The translations under genes were made by a program, and so were the position numbers. A stretch of DNA of 64,000 bases. Source: Marine Group II euryarchaeote MED-G38 (GTDB lineage Archaea; Thermoplasmatota; Poseidoniia; Poseidoniales; Thalassarchaeaceae). Location: the NCBI GenBank assembly GCA_002457145.1, contig NTJP01000001.1, forward strand, positions 96,722 through 160,721. The letters are read 5' to 3'. This document shows, one piece after another, positions 63,914 through 64,000 of the stretch (its first letter is position 1; every line of letters starts with the position of its first letter). Below the pieces are notes generated by a model, which saw only the letters and a program-made list of their open reading frames with translations, made no database searches and was not told the DNA's origin.

Positions 63914-64000
63914 ATGGGTAGAGAGAGCAGGACCGGTTTCACTATCTCATTATTACTTACTTTTATCTTTTTATCGCCAATAATTCTCACAATCGCCACA
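63914..64000 (+). CDS. Secreted or membrane protein, 5' end only
   Basis: A frame of 29 codons opens at ATG 63914 and runs off the window without a stop. GGAG lies four to seven bases before the start. It encodes a basic start (MGRESRTGF) followed by a hydrophobic segment, as in a signal peptide or membrane anchor. Nothing more can be said. Confidence 0.6.
   Translation, partial: MGRESRTGFTISLLLTFIFLSPIILTIAT

Overview
The window is AT-rich archaeal DNA with tightly packed genes on both strands. It most resembles the marine planktonic Euryarchaeota of Marine Groups II/III (Poseidoniia). Archaeal markers are an archaeal aromatic-amino-acid operon (ADH synthase, dehydroquinate synthase II, GHMP-type shikimate kinase, chorismate synthase), archaeal RibB/RibL/RibH flavin genes, a bacterio-opsin-activator-type HTH_10 regulator, TATA-like boxes about 26 bases before several ATGs (leaderless style), and GGTGA/GGAGG ribosome sites inside operons. 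Alongside them are genes of bacterial or mixed ancestry: a proteorhodopsin-like pump, PdxH, a bacterial-type riboflavin synthase, MoxR/DUF58 genes, MAPEG, SPFH and a CO-dehydrogenase/xanthine-dehydrogenase-type molybdenum enzyme. The lineage assignment is inference; there is no rRNA gene here.

Layout. 1-2195: three plus-strand genes of unknown function (two membrane proteins and a soluble one), the first cut by the left edge. 2197-9049: DEAD-box helicase, aldo/keto reductase, M20 amidohydrolase, LLM flavin oxidoreductase, zinc-finger membrane protein, DUF2071 and DCC proteins. 9058-12243: TSUP transporter, rhodopsin with a terminator-like hairpin, PdxH, a 57-residue membrane protein hidden at the pdxH 3' end, and a SprT-like metalloprotein. 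12273-18213: membrane-anchored hydrolase, candidate histone-fold protein, DUF4126 protein, a divergent amino-alcohol kinase/phospho-lyase pair, a cupredoxin and MAPEG. 18246-26199: ribbon-helix-helix mini-protein with SPFH, M29 aminopeptidase, an RG-tailed membrane protein, an HExxH protein, a repeat lipoprotein and a glutaredoxin. 26186-30013: a subtilisin fused to an AmpG-like MFS transporter. 30105-34253: GHMP sugar kinase, then ribB-ribL-ribE-ribH-trxB. 34263-38840: small membrane protein, MoeB/ThiF-rhodanese, and a zinc-ribbon-fused E1 alpha-beta dehydrogenase.

38861-48652: cation exchanger, then molybdenum-cofactor genes (mocA-like, xdhC-like), a subtilisin lipoprotein, the HTH_10 regulator, and the three subunits of a 4-hydroxybenzoyl-CoA-reductase-like enzyme followed by a secreted membrane-anchored protein. 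Spacing from xdhC onward is so tight that these look like one transcription unit. 48819-53844: DUF4350, MoxR, DUF58 and a membrane protein form a second compact operon. 53847-57535: the minus-strand aro operon. 57610-63764: exonuclease III, an FtsX/MacB-type ABC transporter and a large membrane protein. A new plus-strand gene starts at 63914 and runs off the right edge.

How the genes work together. Peptidases (M20, M29, two S8 proteins, a fused transporter) suit an organism living on proteins and peptides in sunlit water, with rhodopsin as an extra energy source. FAD made by the rib genes and the molybdenum cofactor finished by MocA/XdhC would both serve the molybdenum enzyme. No tRNA, rRNA, CRISPR array or insertion sequence was seen, and no gene-free stretch is longer than 300 bases. 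The strongest unusual features are the protease-transporter fusion, the zinc-ribbon E1 fusion, the Lys-donor rhodopsin, the candidate histone-fold doublet and the protease-containing molybdenum-enzyme operon.
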